Shown piece by piece: positions 23,786 through 38,700 of a stretch of DNA of 64,000 bases. The stretch lies in NCBI GenBank assembly GCA_026874595.1, contig CM049322.1:35273840-35337839 (forward strand). Reading direction: 5' to 3'. The notes under the pieces were generated by a model. The model saw only the letters and a list, made by a program, of their open reading frames with translations, did no database searches and had not been told where the DNA came from. Each line of letters opens with the position of its first letter. The first letter of the stretch is position 1. A program made the translations under genes and the position numbers. This DNA is from Sipunculus nudus (taxonomy: Eukaryota; Annelida; Sipuncula; Golfingiida; Sipunculidae).

Positions 23786-26700
23786 CTCTCATTATTATTC
23801 ATCATAAAATCCTTGTGCAGGATTACTGCTGTCCCGGCTTAATGTGGTCAGGTGAAATTCCTTTTGCTCAGTTTATTTCAGGAACTATTTCACACATGAT
23901 TTAGCAGTAGCACTTGTTTTTTTTTCTGAACTGATATAATATGCTTTTAATACGTGTGAAAATAAGTATCTAATGAAACTCTTTTAAGAGAAATGGTGGA
24001 GAAAAACGTTGGATAGGCGATAAACATGAAGCTTTGACTGGTTTCGAATGGCGGCAGGGTGTGGATGCTACAACATTGGGAATATATATGTGGAGTGAAC
24101 CATTCTGCAGCGTTCTAAATGATGGACGAAAGGTGACAACTTAAGGGATACACAGGCTTATATCCATATTTCTGTGCAACAGATGCACAATAATCTTACA
24201 AGAGAGCATGAATGTAACAATAATAACAGTGCTGCAACAGTGGTGAAATAGAGTATTCTCTGCCGCATGTAACAAATATATAAATTGACAATTATGTCAC
24301 ACAGGTTGCTGTTCTCTTAATGGATACGCAAGGTTTGTTCGACAATAACCTGTGCTCTGAAGACGCAGCCTCTATATTTGCCCTGAGCACTCTTCTCAGC
24401 TCTACTCAGGTAAATTGTTTTGATCAATATTGATCAACTTATTTTCAACAATATGATCCAATTGTTGATCTTTCAATATACGACTTTTTGAGTTAATAAC
24501 CACTGATTATCATCTAAAGAAAAAGGTACCAAACATTAGTCGTAAGATATGCACACACCCTCATGGTACTATAATGTTACGTGTGACTAAAATTCCATCC
24601 TGGTTTGGCACGCAACAAAATCAGCTCAAGAAAGATGCACAAAGTGATTGATAATATTTATAATTTAAAAAAAATCGTTATTTACAATATGTACAATAAT
24701 AGATATGGTTCGTTTCGGTTACATAAAAAACACTGTCCAAGTGAGACACCCATATTTGAAACAAACAGAATACTTAGCTTCAAGGTGTCTCCATTCAGCG
24801 AATCACATAGTTCAAAACAATCCCTGGGGCCGCGGAGGAGCCGCACACAAAACACAACACATTTCTCCAATAAAAGTCCATACGAACCGACTAACAGGAT
24901 ATCATCCTGAACCAGGCCTGACGAGACATCGTAATTGTTCGGAATATAAGTGCAGCCCACACGAGATTTGGCGCGTGGTCTCTTTATACGAGAAACGCGC
25001 TGTGACGTCGGAGTGTTTGTTCAGTACAAGTTTCCACTCGTTAACAATACAAACAGTCTCTGATACAAAAGTTCGGGTTCCTCTTCTGTGATATGTTGTT
25101 CTCCGATGTTGTTTCGCTTCACGACGCTCGATCGTACTCTTGTGTCCCTCTGGCACTGGCTGAACCGCTTTGGTGTAGACACCCTGCCTTAGTGTACAGA
25201 GTCACAGTGGCACCATCACTATAACGTTCGAAAACTATGCAAATAATTCCATGAATGTTTACACGTTGATTACAACGGTATCTTGATATTTAAACCATGG
25301 AACATAAAAGAATGAAAATATTGATGTGAATTGAAAACAAGAACAAAGGATGAATAATATGTGATTTGATTAATTACCCTTAACATTTGAGTTTGAACAT
25401 ATCAGATTCAGAACCGTTTTGCCCTGAGGAAACGAAATATCTCTTTTTTCCATCTTTGCTTTTTTTTCAATTATCACCTTAACAAAAGAATGTTCAATAT
25501 TCAAGGTATACAATCTAGTGGGGAAAATAGAGGAACCTCATTTGTACCAACTAGAGGTAACAACTTGTGCTTTTTGTTAGAACTAGAATTTCAGTTTAAC
25601 ATGTCAAAATAAATGGTGCATTTTTTCTTAGCACGTACATTGTTGTATACGCTATTTCTGTCAATGTAGGTTTAGATGGAAAGATATTTATTTAACCAAA
25701 AAGTATAACTAAGATTTTTCAAACACCAGTATATCTATAACATCATCATAAAAAAACTAACTTGAGCATAGGTGAATAATAATACGTAATGTTGTGTAAT
25801 AACAGAATATTTATAAATAAGAGTAATATGTATGTATTTGATCAGTGACCATATATTTTAATATTTCTTATTTTTACAGTTGTTTCTTGAAGTATCCCAA
25901 ATGATTTTGGCTCTCGTGAGTGAACATCGACCGACAAAGAGCTTTCAGGTATATTTATTATTAAAATACAGGGTTATCATCTTCATTTTGACGTAAGTTA
26001 AACAGGCTTGTACAGAAATGCAACATATATTTGCACCCAGATTAAATGAAAATATTAACTGTATACCACTTTCGTTAACAGCGCCTCGTGTTTCTGATTC
26101 GGGATTGGGTTGATCCGGCAAAATATTCGTATGGTCCACTTGGTGGTGACAGTTACCTAGATTCTATTTGTCAGGTAAGGCTCCCCAACTTAATTCATTT
26201 TGTATTATTTCAGTTTTTTAAATTATTTCATCAGGATTTTTTACATATATTTTTTTATTCTAGGATATCCCGAATGAGTACCGGAAACTTCAGTATAATA
26301 TACAATCTTTCTTTGAGAAGACGGAATGTTATCTAATGCCCCATCCTGGCATTACAGCGATATCAACAATTTCTCGGGAGTCGTCTTCAGATTCCAAAGA
26401 GGAAGAAAATGATATGGGATTACCTGAATGTTTCCGTGGCGAACATGATAGTATTTAATTTCATATTTAATTTCAAGTGCACATAATTCTGTCGGTTCAT
26501 CTTGGTTATTACCTTTAATCGTAAACTTGACCAAACATTATTGGGTTGAATAACTTAATATACAAGTGGTATTTCAGAGTTGTTTTTATTTCAGAGCTAC
26601 TGGCCGACTTCCGACGACATCTAAAAAAACAGGCCCCATTTTTGATTGGGCCTGACAAAATTGTAGTAAAAGAAATCGGAGGGAGACCAATTCAAGGAGA

Positions 26701-29700
26701 AATGCTACAAGACTGCTTTAAGGTTGAAACACGCTAAACAGTTTTAATAAAACAGGTTTTTAGCTCAGCTGACTGTAAATCATCTGAGCTTTAACGGTCA
26801 ACCTTTGTCCGACCGTACGTTAGCAGGGCGCATGCCGTAAGCGTTAGGCCTAGAATCTTCTTACGCAACATCAAGCAAGGTTCGAGGCAAATCTCCTTGG
26901 AAACTTAAAATTAGTTCAAGGTTGCCTGTATTCTGCGATGTACTGACCGAAACATTATATTAACCATTATTTTGTATAAGTTAGGCCTAGAACCTTCTAA
27001 TCTATAATGAAATATCTTCAGCAAATGCCCTTGGAAACATAAAGCTAAGTCATGGAGAATTATATTATGCAGCCCAGATGTCATATGAGTACCCTGTATG
27101 TCAGATGGGTACAAATTGTATCTGTTAGACCTAGAATCTTCTAATGCAACATCCAGGGACGCCCTGGTCAGATCTCCTTTAAAATCTGAAATTAGTTCAT
27201 GGGTGAGGTCACTGTGACCTAAATTTGCGAGCTATAGGATGTCATTAGAGCACCCTTAATGTCAGACTGGCTCAAAGTATTTGTTTGGCCTAGAATCTTC
27301 TGATGCGACATCAAGAAAGGTCTTGGGGAAATCTGTTTTGAAATAAAAAATTAAGTCATAATGAAAAATATTCTGCAAGGTACTGGCCAAAAACATGATT
27401 TTTAGAGGTCAAAGAGGGTATAAATTTGTTTATATTTGCGCTAGAATCTTTTAATTTAATCCAAGGAGGCAAATGTCCTTGGAGACCTGAAATTAGGTCA
27501 TGGGTACCTAAAATCTGCGAGCTACGGACTAACAACATAAAGGGTACAAATTGATTTCATTTTTTTTTTTTTTGGAATTTCCTAACGTATCATCCAGGGA
27601 TGTCTTGGACAAATTTCCTTGAAAATCTGAAATAAGGTCATGGTGACCTATATTGTACGAGCTACTGGCAAACAACATGATTTTGAGCACCCAGACGGTC
27701 ATAAGGGCATAAAACGTACCTGTTGAACCTAGAATCTTCTTTTTTAATATCCTGGGAGATGATTCGCAAGTCTCCATTGAATCCAGAAATAATTAAGTTA
27801 GTGTGACATATTTTGTGAACTATCGGGAAAAAAATTCCTTAGTTCTGTGAAATTCAGATGAACACAAATCATAACGGTTGTACCCAGAAATTCAAGGTCT
27901 TGGGCAAATATCCATCAACACCTCATACTGTAAGATACGGGCCGAGAGCCTGAGTATTAGCACCCAGAAGTTCAGACGTGGCCATAATCTTAAATGCTGG
28001 ATCCAGAAACGTAATTGTAATATCTCCTTTTACATACAAAATAAGGTCATTGTGACCATATTTTGGGAGCTATGTGAAATAACAAGATTTTAGCGCCTAT
28101 TACTCAATTGGTAGCAGTTGGAATTATAAACTTCTCATTTAGTTTAGGTCCTGTGTAAGCCAAGTAAATTCTTCTTAGAAACCCTAAATACGTTCACTGT
28201 GACACATATTCTGTGAGCATTTAGCACCCCATAAGTTAAATAAACACTACGGTCCTCACGGAGTGGTTATACACTGCAGTCGGATGGTTGCCCCATACAT
28301 CGTTTTGTGTAACCGCTGCTTGGTATGACAAGGTTTATTGGGCAGGAACATCAGTGTGGGCACAGTGCTAAGCATTGTAATCATACCTCTGAAAGCTCGA
28401 TATTGCATTGTGCATCCAGTTCACAATTTAAACATGTGACCCATTGTCTCATTGGTTTGATTACACCCGGACACAAAAATTCAAAAGTCGGACTCTTGAC
28501 CCTATGCCGGAATGGGTGTTATCAGACCAACGAGGGAGGTTGTTGCATGTTTAAAATTTGAGCTGGATGCACAATGCAATACCACGCTAGCAGTCACCGG
28601 TCTGATAACAATTCTGTGGTCTGTGCGCATCCTTGTGTTCCTGCAGATAGAACATTACCATGCCAAGCAGCGGTTACTTGAAATGATGTCCAGAAGACTG
28701 CAGTGTATAACTGCTGCGTGAGGAGTGTAGATGGCCACACATAGAACTTTGCATCTAGAAAGTTTTGGTGAAATCATCTTGAAACCCCTAAATAGGATGT
28801 TATTATCCTATTTTCTAAGACCGATGGACAAACCGCCTGGTTTAAACAATCTGGAAGCCCTTCTATGCATTGTTATAAAAGTTCTTTAATAATTTTTTTT
28901 TTCACCAGGTGAAATCATTTATAATTAATACAGGCATCAGCTCTATTTCAAATTCAGCTGAGCGTCATTGCCCATGGGGCACTTGTTCTAACAACCACCC
29001 TGTGCATATTACATGATGTGTGTACCATTTTCCTCAATGTTTCAGAAATACATTTCCGTCTTCCAATCCGGTCTCCTTCCAACATTTGCATCACCCCGTG
29101 AGGTAATATTTTTTTTTATTATTTTAAAACATACTAATCGTTTGTGAAAATAATAGAAACATGAAACATAAAACATATGTTCTGCACTGTATATCTTATA
29201 GTCGTCAGTGTTACTGTATTTAATCCAAGAACAAATGCAAAAATTTCTAGCACGAAAAGTGACAATTCACATGTATACTAAGGTAAACAAGCATGCAATA
29301 TCCTTATAGGTATTTATGCTACTTCTGTAGGAGCTGATATCCCATTTCAACGGGTCGTTGACTGGTACTCTCATGCGAGTTTACAAAGAACAAGTTGAAA
29401 TGGTAAAATCTCTATGATAAAATTATATACATATGCCTATATCAGACCTTGAATAACGCAATTAAAAATTTTAGTTTGTAAAGTAAGGAAAATCAATCCG
29501 AGAAGAGACTAATCTGATCAGACATCTTTACATTTTACTTTTATTCATACAAATCTAAAAAAAAAAACAATTAGTTGGGAATAGAGATGAATAGATAACA
29601 CTACTATCTGATGTTTCTTGATGTAATTACTAACTATATATAAACCACATTTCATTTCATGAAAATTTTTAAACATAACACTGATTGGAATATTTTTTTG

Positions 29701-31342
29701 TCAAGTCCCCTTGCTCATGTGTAAAAAAAGGCTGGAAATTTTATAAACACATTTACACATCAGTTTAAAAAAATGACAGGACTATTTTCTTTCCGCTTTA
29801 CAGGTCTCTGAGAAAATGGAGAGGGGGGATATGGGTAAATTCCCAATATACCCAGAAGAATGGAAGCGTGTCATCGCTGCAGAAGAAGAAAAGACAAAGG
29901 AAGAGTTCCGGCATTATATCTGTGGAGGACCACAAGCCCAGTTGCACCACACAGAAGAACTTAATAAAATATTTTCTGTTAATAATAACGTAAATATATT
30001 TATTTTAAATTCAAGGTTGTTTAAGATAAGCTCTTTGCTCTCTCACTTATTTTTTCACAAAAGACTATTTGTTATTGCATTGTTTTATTTGTACCCTTGA
30101 TAGGAACTTTGTAAGTTGTCTAACAAGCTGAACGCTCAGAAACTTGAAAAGCATCATCAAGAAAGAGCGAAAAAGGTACATTTGATTCATTAACTGTTAA
30201 TCCGACCAATTTCGAATACCAGAGGGAAACAATTTCTTTTCTGAATGAACACTTTTTAAAAACAGTGATGAGCTATCTCAAGTTTTGTTTGTAAAGGAAT
30301 ACATTTGCAAGTCGGTAGTACCTTTTAAAAAGTCAGGTTTAAATGAGTGTTCATAGATCCCTCTTTAAATGCAGCTGAGAGAAAAGATGCAAAAACTGCA
30401 AGTTAAAGTGTCCGAGATAGTGGAACAAGCTATTACGAAAGAGGAACAAAAGACCACAATCATCATGGAACGAGTGGCCTGTGGAGATGCAGACCAGATA
30501 AAACAAATGGAACATCGCGTTCTGCGCTGTTTCAGTTCATCCAGAGCGGTGATTGTATATTTTGCATCGGATAATACTTTACGTGGTCATGATAACGTAA
30601 TATTATCTTTTTTTCTGAATGACATGGCAGTAACAATTAACTTTTTTTTAGGATTTAGATCACGATTTTAATCGACGTATCATTGGAAAGATTATGGACG
30701 AGCATCATAAAAAAACTGAAAAGGTAAAGTAAAACTGTATATTATTTATTTTTTATCTATTCAATTATTATTGATCAAGCAAAACAGAACATTTTACCGC
30801 TTTGTTCTTTTATTTTTATATATAACCACGAACAGACGACAAAATAATTATAATTTTATTAGAATTACCTGGAGCTACATGTCCGGTTCGCCTTAGTGTT
30901 CAACTGTAGGATCACAGACAGACCTTTGTCCTTGATAATATGACATAATAGTAACAATTAAGTTGTGTATATATTAAACGTGAAAACAATAAAAACTAGG
31001 AAATCAGGTTCAATTCTGTTAAATCTGTTTCCGATTGATTTAGTAGACAAATTATATGTAAGAAAGGCCTTGCCAATGGCAAGAGTTATCTATGCTATGT
31101 CTGAATGTCTGCTAGTATTTTCCTCCAATTTTGTCCATGGCAGATATACGATGAGAAACGAGTTAGCTATGGGACCTGATACTACTTCCTCTAAACACAC
31201 AGTTCATGTAGTTTCTAATAGATGGCGTTGCGATAGACCTTCCATGGAATTATCTCACATTTCTCAAGATTGACGGAAAATATAGAAATTGACCCTTTAG
31301 AACACTTAGCATCGCCCCAATTTACGAGGTTAAACCGTAAAG

Positions 31343-31396
<54 letters not shown>

Positions 31397-34300
31397 TGTC
31401 TGGTCTCTTAGTACAGTCAGTCAGTCATTTGTAACATGACCTCATACAAATTGCAACAAAAGCTATCCCATTTGTTTTGTACCCAAGAAGGCATTCCATA
31501 TGTGGGGGTTGATGGAAACGGGGTGAGGCATATGTGAAGGGGGGGGGGGGGGGTTAACAGGACTCAGTAGAAATTTATGTTGAGCAGGTAAGCGTAATTT
31601 GGTATTGTACTGCAGCGCTAATCAATCCTGTTGCACTGACATCATAGTAATTAGATATTCAACAATCACGCAGAGAGACTGACCGATATACTGGGTTAAG
31701 CCGGAATTTTTCTTCGCACATAGTAGGTGTTCGTTAGAAAGTATACTTAAACAGCTAACGATTGGTCTGGTTTATGTTCAGTGACGAGGTACTTGCTTCT
31801 GAAAAGCTCTAACAGGTAATTAGATGCAACTGTCAGGCCATAACTGCAGCACCTTCAGATGCACATCGAAAAAGAATCACAAAGCGTGCACATAGGCTTA
31901 TGGAAATTGCGGGGGCTCTAGCTGCGTACAGTTTGCCAGCGGTCAGGGAAAAGTCAGGGACTATATTATATTTTCAAGGACAGGGAAATTTCAGGGAATT
32001 TCATTAAAAGTCTTGGAATTTCTGATGATTATGCAAGTCAAGGAAAAGTTAGGGACTTTTTATTGGCCATTGCGACTTTAGTTGTTTATCAGGTAGGAAG
32101 GCTTTTTCATCGCATGAGCCAGCATTCAATAATTTCATACTACATTTTCATATTCTTTTCTATTAAAGTGGTATTTTGTCTGTAGGTTTAGTCTCCTTTC
32201 CCTTCGATTTTTGTACACACATGTAGGTTAAGGATGCAAAGCATGGATAAAAACATGCATACATGTAACACCAACCATTAATGAAAATTCACTTGTTTTT
32301 TAGCAGTAATCCACAACTAATATGTAGTACTAGTAAAACGTTTTATACAATGAATAGTGGGAGGTACAAAATCTCTGCATATACATATGACAGACTTGCA
32401 AAACCACCATCTGCGCCATGGAGAGTGCTTTGATTAGTTTAATAACTATTTAACAATCCATGTAAAATAAATAAATTTACATTTTCATGTGGGATACGAA
32501 ATTTAATCTAAAAGTCAGTACAGGAAAAACAGTTGATTCATAATTACTGAATATTTATAAATGGACAGACGGACGGGTTGACGTACAAGGCTGATTACTT
32601 TATTTCTATTCTCCTGAGGCAGGAAAATAATGAACAAAAATTTGCATTAGATCCTACTTTTGATTTTATCATTTTTTTTTAAGTTTCATAATTTTAATTT
32701 TTCATTCATTTGCAATATAACATATAAATCTTGATATCTTAGTCAATTCTAAGTTCTAATATCATCATCATCATTTATCCGTAATTGTGCTCATATAACA
32801 TCACATTATGAACACTGGTGGATTTAATTTCATTTCGAAACATAACCTGGTTACAATTATTTAAAAAGAAATTAGTTTCTTTAAGACCGCAACAATATCA
32901 CATCATGACATGTGGTGGATTGCATTGAGATGAAACAACTTTACAGTTTTGGAAATACAGTTTCAACAAGGACAATTATTCTATTATATTTGATTTATAT
33001 TGCTTTTGTTGTGCGATGGGGAGTGTTATGAGAATAACTGTGCACCTTTGACTGAAGTGATGCATTTCTTATCAGGTATGCAGACAATGCTGTATTAAGT
33101 GACCTCCAGCAAACAGCAGTAGTCTGTTTTGATCTTGACAATGCAAGTGAATACAATGCCCCGCCCCCCAAAAAAATCAATTACTAGTCCTGTTTCTGAG
33201 CTTTTGTTTTCAAATTTAAAATTTACTCAGATTAAATCCTTATATGTATATGCTGTGAAAATCTAATCACCATTGCTTACAGGAACAAATTGTGTCATGC
33301 TCAAAGTTGGGAAAATTTAAGGTACTGATTTTACACTTATGTCAATAACTTAAAGAATTTACACAATTCGATCTAATCTCTTTTACAATTGAATCTTGAT
33401 TAAATAAAATGTATCCTAGAGAAAAATCTCTACCTATAGCAGTTACCACGTTAAGAGAGAAAGTATTATTTGCTATTTTGATAAGGAACTTTAATACTTC
33501 GGTCCATAATTATTACAAATTATGAAATATTGACCTAATTTTTGGCCCGTTCATAGGAAATATTTAAAGGAATTTTATTAATCTTTATAAATATGAACAG
33601 ACGCAGACGAATGGTTTTCATTTTAGGCATTCATGAAGGTTATAGCCCAATTTGAGGTTTGGTAGGATAAGTATGAGAACTTATGGGCATCTAACTGTAT
33701 GCCAAATTTTTGATTCGTAGGTGTAATTTCAAACCTGCCAGTCTTACGCACAGACAGGTGGACGTACGGATGACAGAAAATTTACCATAACTATAGCTCA
33801 GGTGATTTAAAGTCAGCTGAACTGAAAATCGTAATGTATATCAACAGAGTTGAGAGTATAAAGAGGTTTCCGAAGATCTTTTAGTTATTTTAACCATTTT
33901 TAGATAGTTTTGCTCATGCTTTCCCTTGGATTCACAGATTGTTGATTTTTTTATATCTATACCATAGGGTATTTAGTTCATGAAATACCCTTTTTTTAAA
34001 ACATCTTGAACAAGAATAAACATGAAGGAAACCAATAGATCATTCATACAACTCGGTTTGATGTATGATAAAATAAAAGGTATTTTTTGCCTGGTTTAAT
34101 TTGATGATTTTCAAACATTCCTGGCGACAAAATTGCTATGGATTTTTTTTCTGACATTTAGGTCATATTCAGAAATCAAAACAGGTGAGTTTTCTTTTGT
34201 TGCAATCTGTGTAAGGTTAACCACATATATCAGGTAAAATGCCTTTACTATGTCTAATTACTTACCAGTACCACCGTTACACATAACCCATAAGTACAGC

Positions 34301-35198
34301 AGATAACCCGTTTTGCATTGGGACATCAGCCGGGGTTGTGCGGGACGGGTTTTCCCCAAGAGAGTCTATTGGACAAAATTCATTGGAAGTTCATATAGGT
34401 TATGTTACTCTCTTTGGCTAGCTCTGGTTGGCTCAGCAATTGCTTTGTAAAAAGTGGTATTTGGGGAAAAAAACTTTTTTAATATACTTAGCGTAATCTA
34501 AGCCACAAATCTGAGACCAGTGAGAGGCATGATATCCCACTGCTTAAGGGTATCGAAATGTAGGCAATAAGTCATTCAAAAGGGACCAAAAACCTATGAT
34601 TTTCATATCTTTTAATTTGTCCCGTTTCCTGTGTACATATATGTGTGTGTACTTATGTGTCTCTTAGTTCCAAGATCGGTTATGTTTCCAAACCCAAATA
34701 CCCAGCTCTGAAGAAATAGAAACACATTTCAATTATGAGGAGAAACAGTCGAGATCGTTATTCCGGAACCCATCACGAGGGGATCAAAATGAAGAGAAGG
34801 ATTATGATCAAGATCTCGACGTTTGCTTTCAAAACTGCAGAAAGGCATGTCAGCTGTAATACACGATGCTTCATCGATAAACATAATTATTTTTGCCAAT
34901 AAATATCATGTTTTGCCATCGCAACCCTTTTAATACCGATACATATACCGATTATTCTAATAAGCAAATTTGTACTGTTTGTAAATCCTTGCAGAAAGTA
35001 TACAAATTCATCAACGATCGTATTACTCAAGAAGCCGTAAATCTGCACGTACTACTCGTAAATAAGGTAAAGTAAATCGGAATATAAACATTCAGTTAAT
35101 TAGCTTTCAACCTGCATTATAAAGAAAATGCTACAGTAAAATTTGAAGTTACACATCTTGCAGCTGGCGATGACATGAAGAATAGTTAAAGATTATGC

Positions 35199-35237
<39 letters not shown>

Positions 35238-35357
35238 AATGTAGTTAACACACAAGTTTCAATACACAAAGCAGAGACACCATACAACTAACACGAAACT
35301 AATTAGTAATTGCTGATTATCAATGCTGAGAAAGCTTCGGTTGTTTCCTTGTATATG

Positions 35358-35413
<56 letters not shown>

Positions 35414-35686
35414 GTGTATGCGAGTGTGTGTGTCACCTGGTCAATTTTGGACTAAAGCGACCTCTAAGATTTTTATTTGTCTCGGTCAAACTGCAGGTCT
35501 TTGAAAAATGAAAACTGGGAATGACGATGACTCCTTAATACTTGTAAATCCAGACACATTGGAAAAGGATACCGGTGCAGCAGAACAGAAGGCGAGAAAT
35601 CACTTTCGGCATTTTGCTTGTGGGGGGGCAGAGGATCAAAAGGGACATACAAATTTACTTGAGAATTGGTTCTATTCGTACAAAAA

Positions 35687-35748
<62 letters not shown>

Positions 35749-38700
35749 ATTTTCATAGTGTTAAAAAGAATTCCGATAAAGGTTGGATTCAACTTGTGTC
35801 AAGTCATTTGATTTTAATCTCGTATTGCCTTTATGCAACTGTAATGCATATACAAATAAAGCAAACCATGAAGATCGATAATACATGCAAGTCAAAGACA
35901 AAAGTTTAGTTCAGAATTCACCCCTGGCCTAGAACAACAGGAGTTCCTTTTTATTAAGCGGACTCGAATCATATTTTGTTCTCTGACAGTTCGGTCAGAT
36001 TCACTCAAATACTATTCCATATGACGTCGCGATAGTATATGTGGCACATATACGCTTTAAGAGCTTGTTTCGGAATAATTATTCTTGGATCAATATAAAT
36101 TGAAAGTTTTTCGGTTTTCCGGTACAAAAGCTTGAGGTTCATCAATGGATCCCCTCAATGTCATTCCCCTTTCCTTACATTCTGGCATGTGTTGCGGTAA
36201 AGTTGAATACCTCCAGAGCCGGGCTTATTTTTGAGGGATGATTATGCTCTTACTCTCAAGACCATCATGTTCATTCTTTCGCTAGAACCCCTATGTTTCC
36301 TCAACAAATGATTTCTCTTTAGTAAAGTCTTCCTTTAGTTACTTTTAAGAAAATAATGTTCATATTCCTGTCGTTATAGAGTCATTTTTGTTTTATGTTA
36401 CTCCTGGCAGGATATATGTGAGAGTTTAAATAAGCAAAATCTTGAAAAAATTCTGAGGGACCATCGGTCAAGAGTGATAAAGGTAATTTTTGTTGTATCC
36501 CATTTCCTTTTGTCGCCGTTGCTTCGCGTAACATGGCACATTTTTCTCTTAATTTCCAGAATATCATATAAGGATACAAACATTTCAGAAACAAGTGTGT
36601 TATCTGAATGTAAAGGTGATAACCAAAATCACCCTTACCAAGCGAAGACTTCCATAAATATAAGTGAATACTGTATAGTATCTCCTTCGATTCTTATAAC
36701 AAGGTACTTTCCTTGAAAACACGAAATTCACCACGCCAATATGAGCAAGACTGTGGAAAACAGGGCATAAACTTCAAACTTAACCCTTAAAAACTGACGC
36801 ATAACCTTTCAAATAGCATAAAAGGCTTGTCTCTCTCTGAACAAAATGAAAGAAATACATATCTCTTATAGTACATCCAATTGTAAGATACCGCCTTCTC
36901 CCAAGACGTTTTCTATTCATTATTGTATTTTTGTGAATATCAGACTGTTCTTATCAAATGTATTCTTGCCTCATAATTTCAGCAATTATGAAATTCATTT
37001 TTTAAGGTTAGAGACGAGTTAGATAAGGCAAAGATCATGGTTTACGCAGAAGTTGAAGAGGCATTTAAGAAAGAGGAAGACAAGGCCAAAAACACCATAC
37101 GAAACGTGGCTTGTGGAGATTCAGAACAAAGAAGACAGGTCTTTGAAGACGTTGCACATTGTTGTGCTTCATCAAGAGCGGTAACTGTATATATTGATCC
37201 CGATCAGACAATAACCAACGAGGTATACTGTCACTTATTGAACTGATATTTTAATCACAAGTATATTCTGTTTTAGGATCTAGACAACGATTTCAACCGC
37301 CGTATTGTTCAAAGGCTTTCCAGGTGGCATTTTGAAAGAGTTAAAAAGGTGCTGTAAACCAATGTTTCACCACTGGATTTAATAAATGCAATATAAATTC
37401 ATTTGAGATTTACAAAATATATAGACACAGTTTTTTAATATGTTTTTATATGGATTTAGTTGCAGAACCTATATCGCAATAAAAGTCAATTACCCACTCC
37501 AATGGAAATAGAAACTTTTATCCAAATTAAGGAGAGAGAAACAAGAAGGCTGTACAAGTCTAAATCAAAAGGGGGTCCGCGAGTTGAGCCACTCTGTGAG
37601 CAAACTTTGAATGACTGTTTCCAAAAATGCAGAAAGGTCTGTATTGGATGTTACATGATACAAAGATTCTTTTACATCTTTCATCTTTAATATATGATTA
37701 TCCGACAAATTTGGTTAAACATTTATTTTATGATGCAATTCTATAAAGAAAATATAAATCTTCATTAAAGGATACCTACAAGTTTTTCAACAGAAATGTC
37801 TTCAAAGCACAGAGTTTGCGTTTTAGAAGGCGAGTTGAAGAGGTAATAATTGCATATACGTTTGTGTGCCCTGTAATTGATTCAAAACACAAAGTAATCT
37901 TAAAGCTTAACAAACAAAGCGTTATCTCCGTGTGTATGTGCAGTTTAATAGAAGGTAAAATTCCTCCACGAATACAACAACAGATAAACAATGAATTTTT
38001 GGTTAACACGGTGTTAACTCTTTAGACACCAGCAATTCACTAAGAAAAAATGGCCACCATAAAACGAGAAATAGATAATGGTAAATAAGAGGAGACTTTG
38101 TATACATTTGATGTGTAACTGGTTCAATCGCTTTAGGTAAAAATAACATAGCTATAGTCGAATAGAAAATCTTAACGATAAGGATAAGGAGGGTCACATT
38201 TGCCTACTTAATTGCAGATATTTGAAAATAAGATTAAGGGCAACACCGATGATTCCTTTATATATCCAAGTGAATGGATGAACCTTTTTATTGTGGAAGA
38301 ACAGAAATCAAGGAGGCACTTCCATGATGATGCTTATGGGAAGGAAGATGACCACAAACAACATTTGACTGAGCTTGAAAATTTGATTTGTTCATGTAAA
38401 AGGGTACAACTATAAGTGTGACATTAAAAAGAATGAGGAGTTTCCATGAGTTTTTTAAATATTTAAATAAAGGCAATAACGAAAATTTAACATATATGGA
38501 GAAAAAAGGTCACTGTGGAAGAATCATGGCTTTAATCTAAAATTTAGTTTACATCAACAAATTCCCGCAAATTTGTTGCGCAGCGATTATACTGCAAAAA
38601 AATAACACAGGTGTCACCATGGGGTATTTTTCCATTCTCTAGGCATTCATGATCAACAGATACCAAAATATGTTGCGTTATTTAAAGGACATTGTGAAAA

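Noticed and set aside
30965-31273. 102-codon plus-strand frame in an intron
   Set aside because: No similarity to the repeat modules and no splice context.
33283-33321. 39-nt in-phase candidate exon in the GTPase gene
   Set aside because: It has good splice sites, but the other two cassettes have no equivalent and the C1 exon already has full length.
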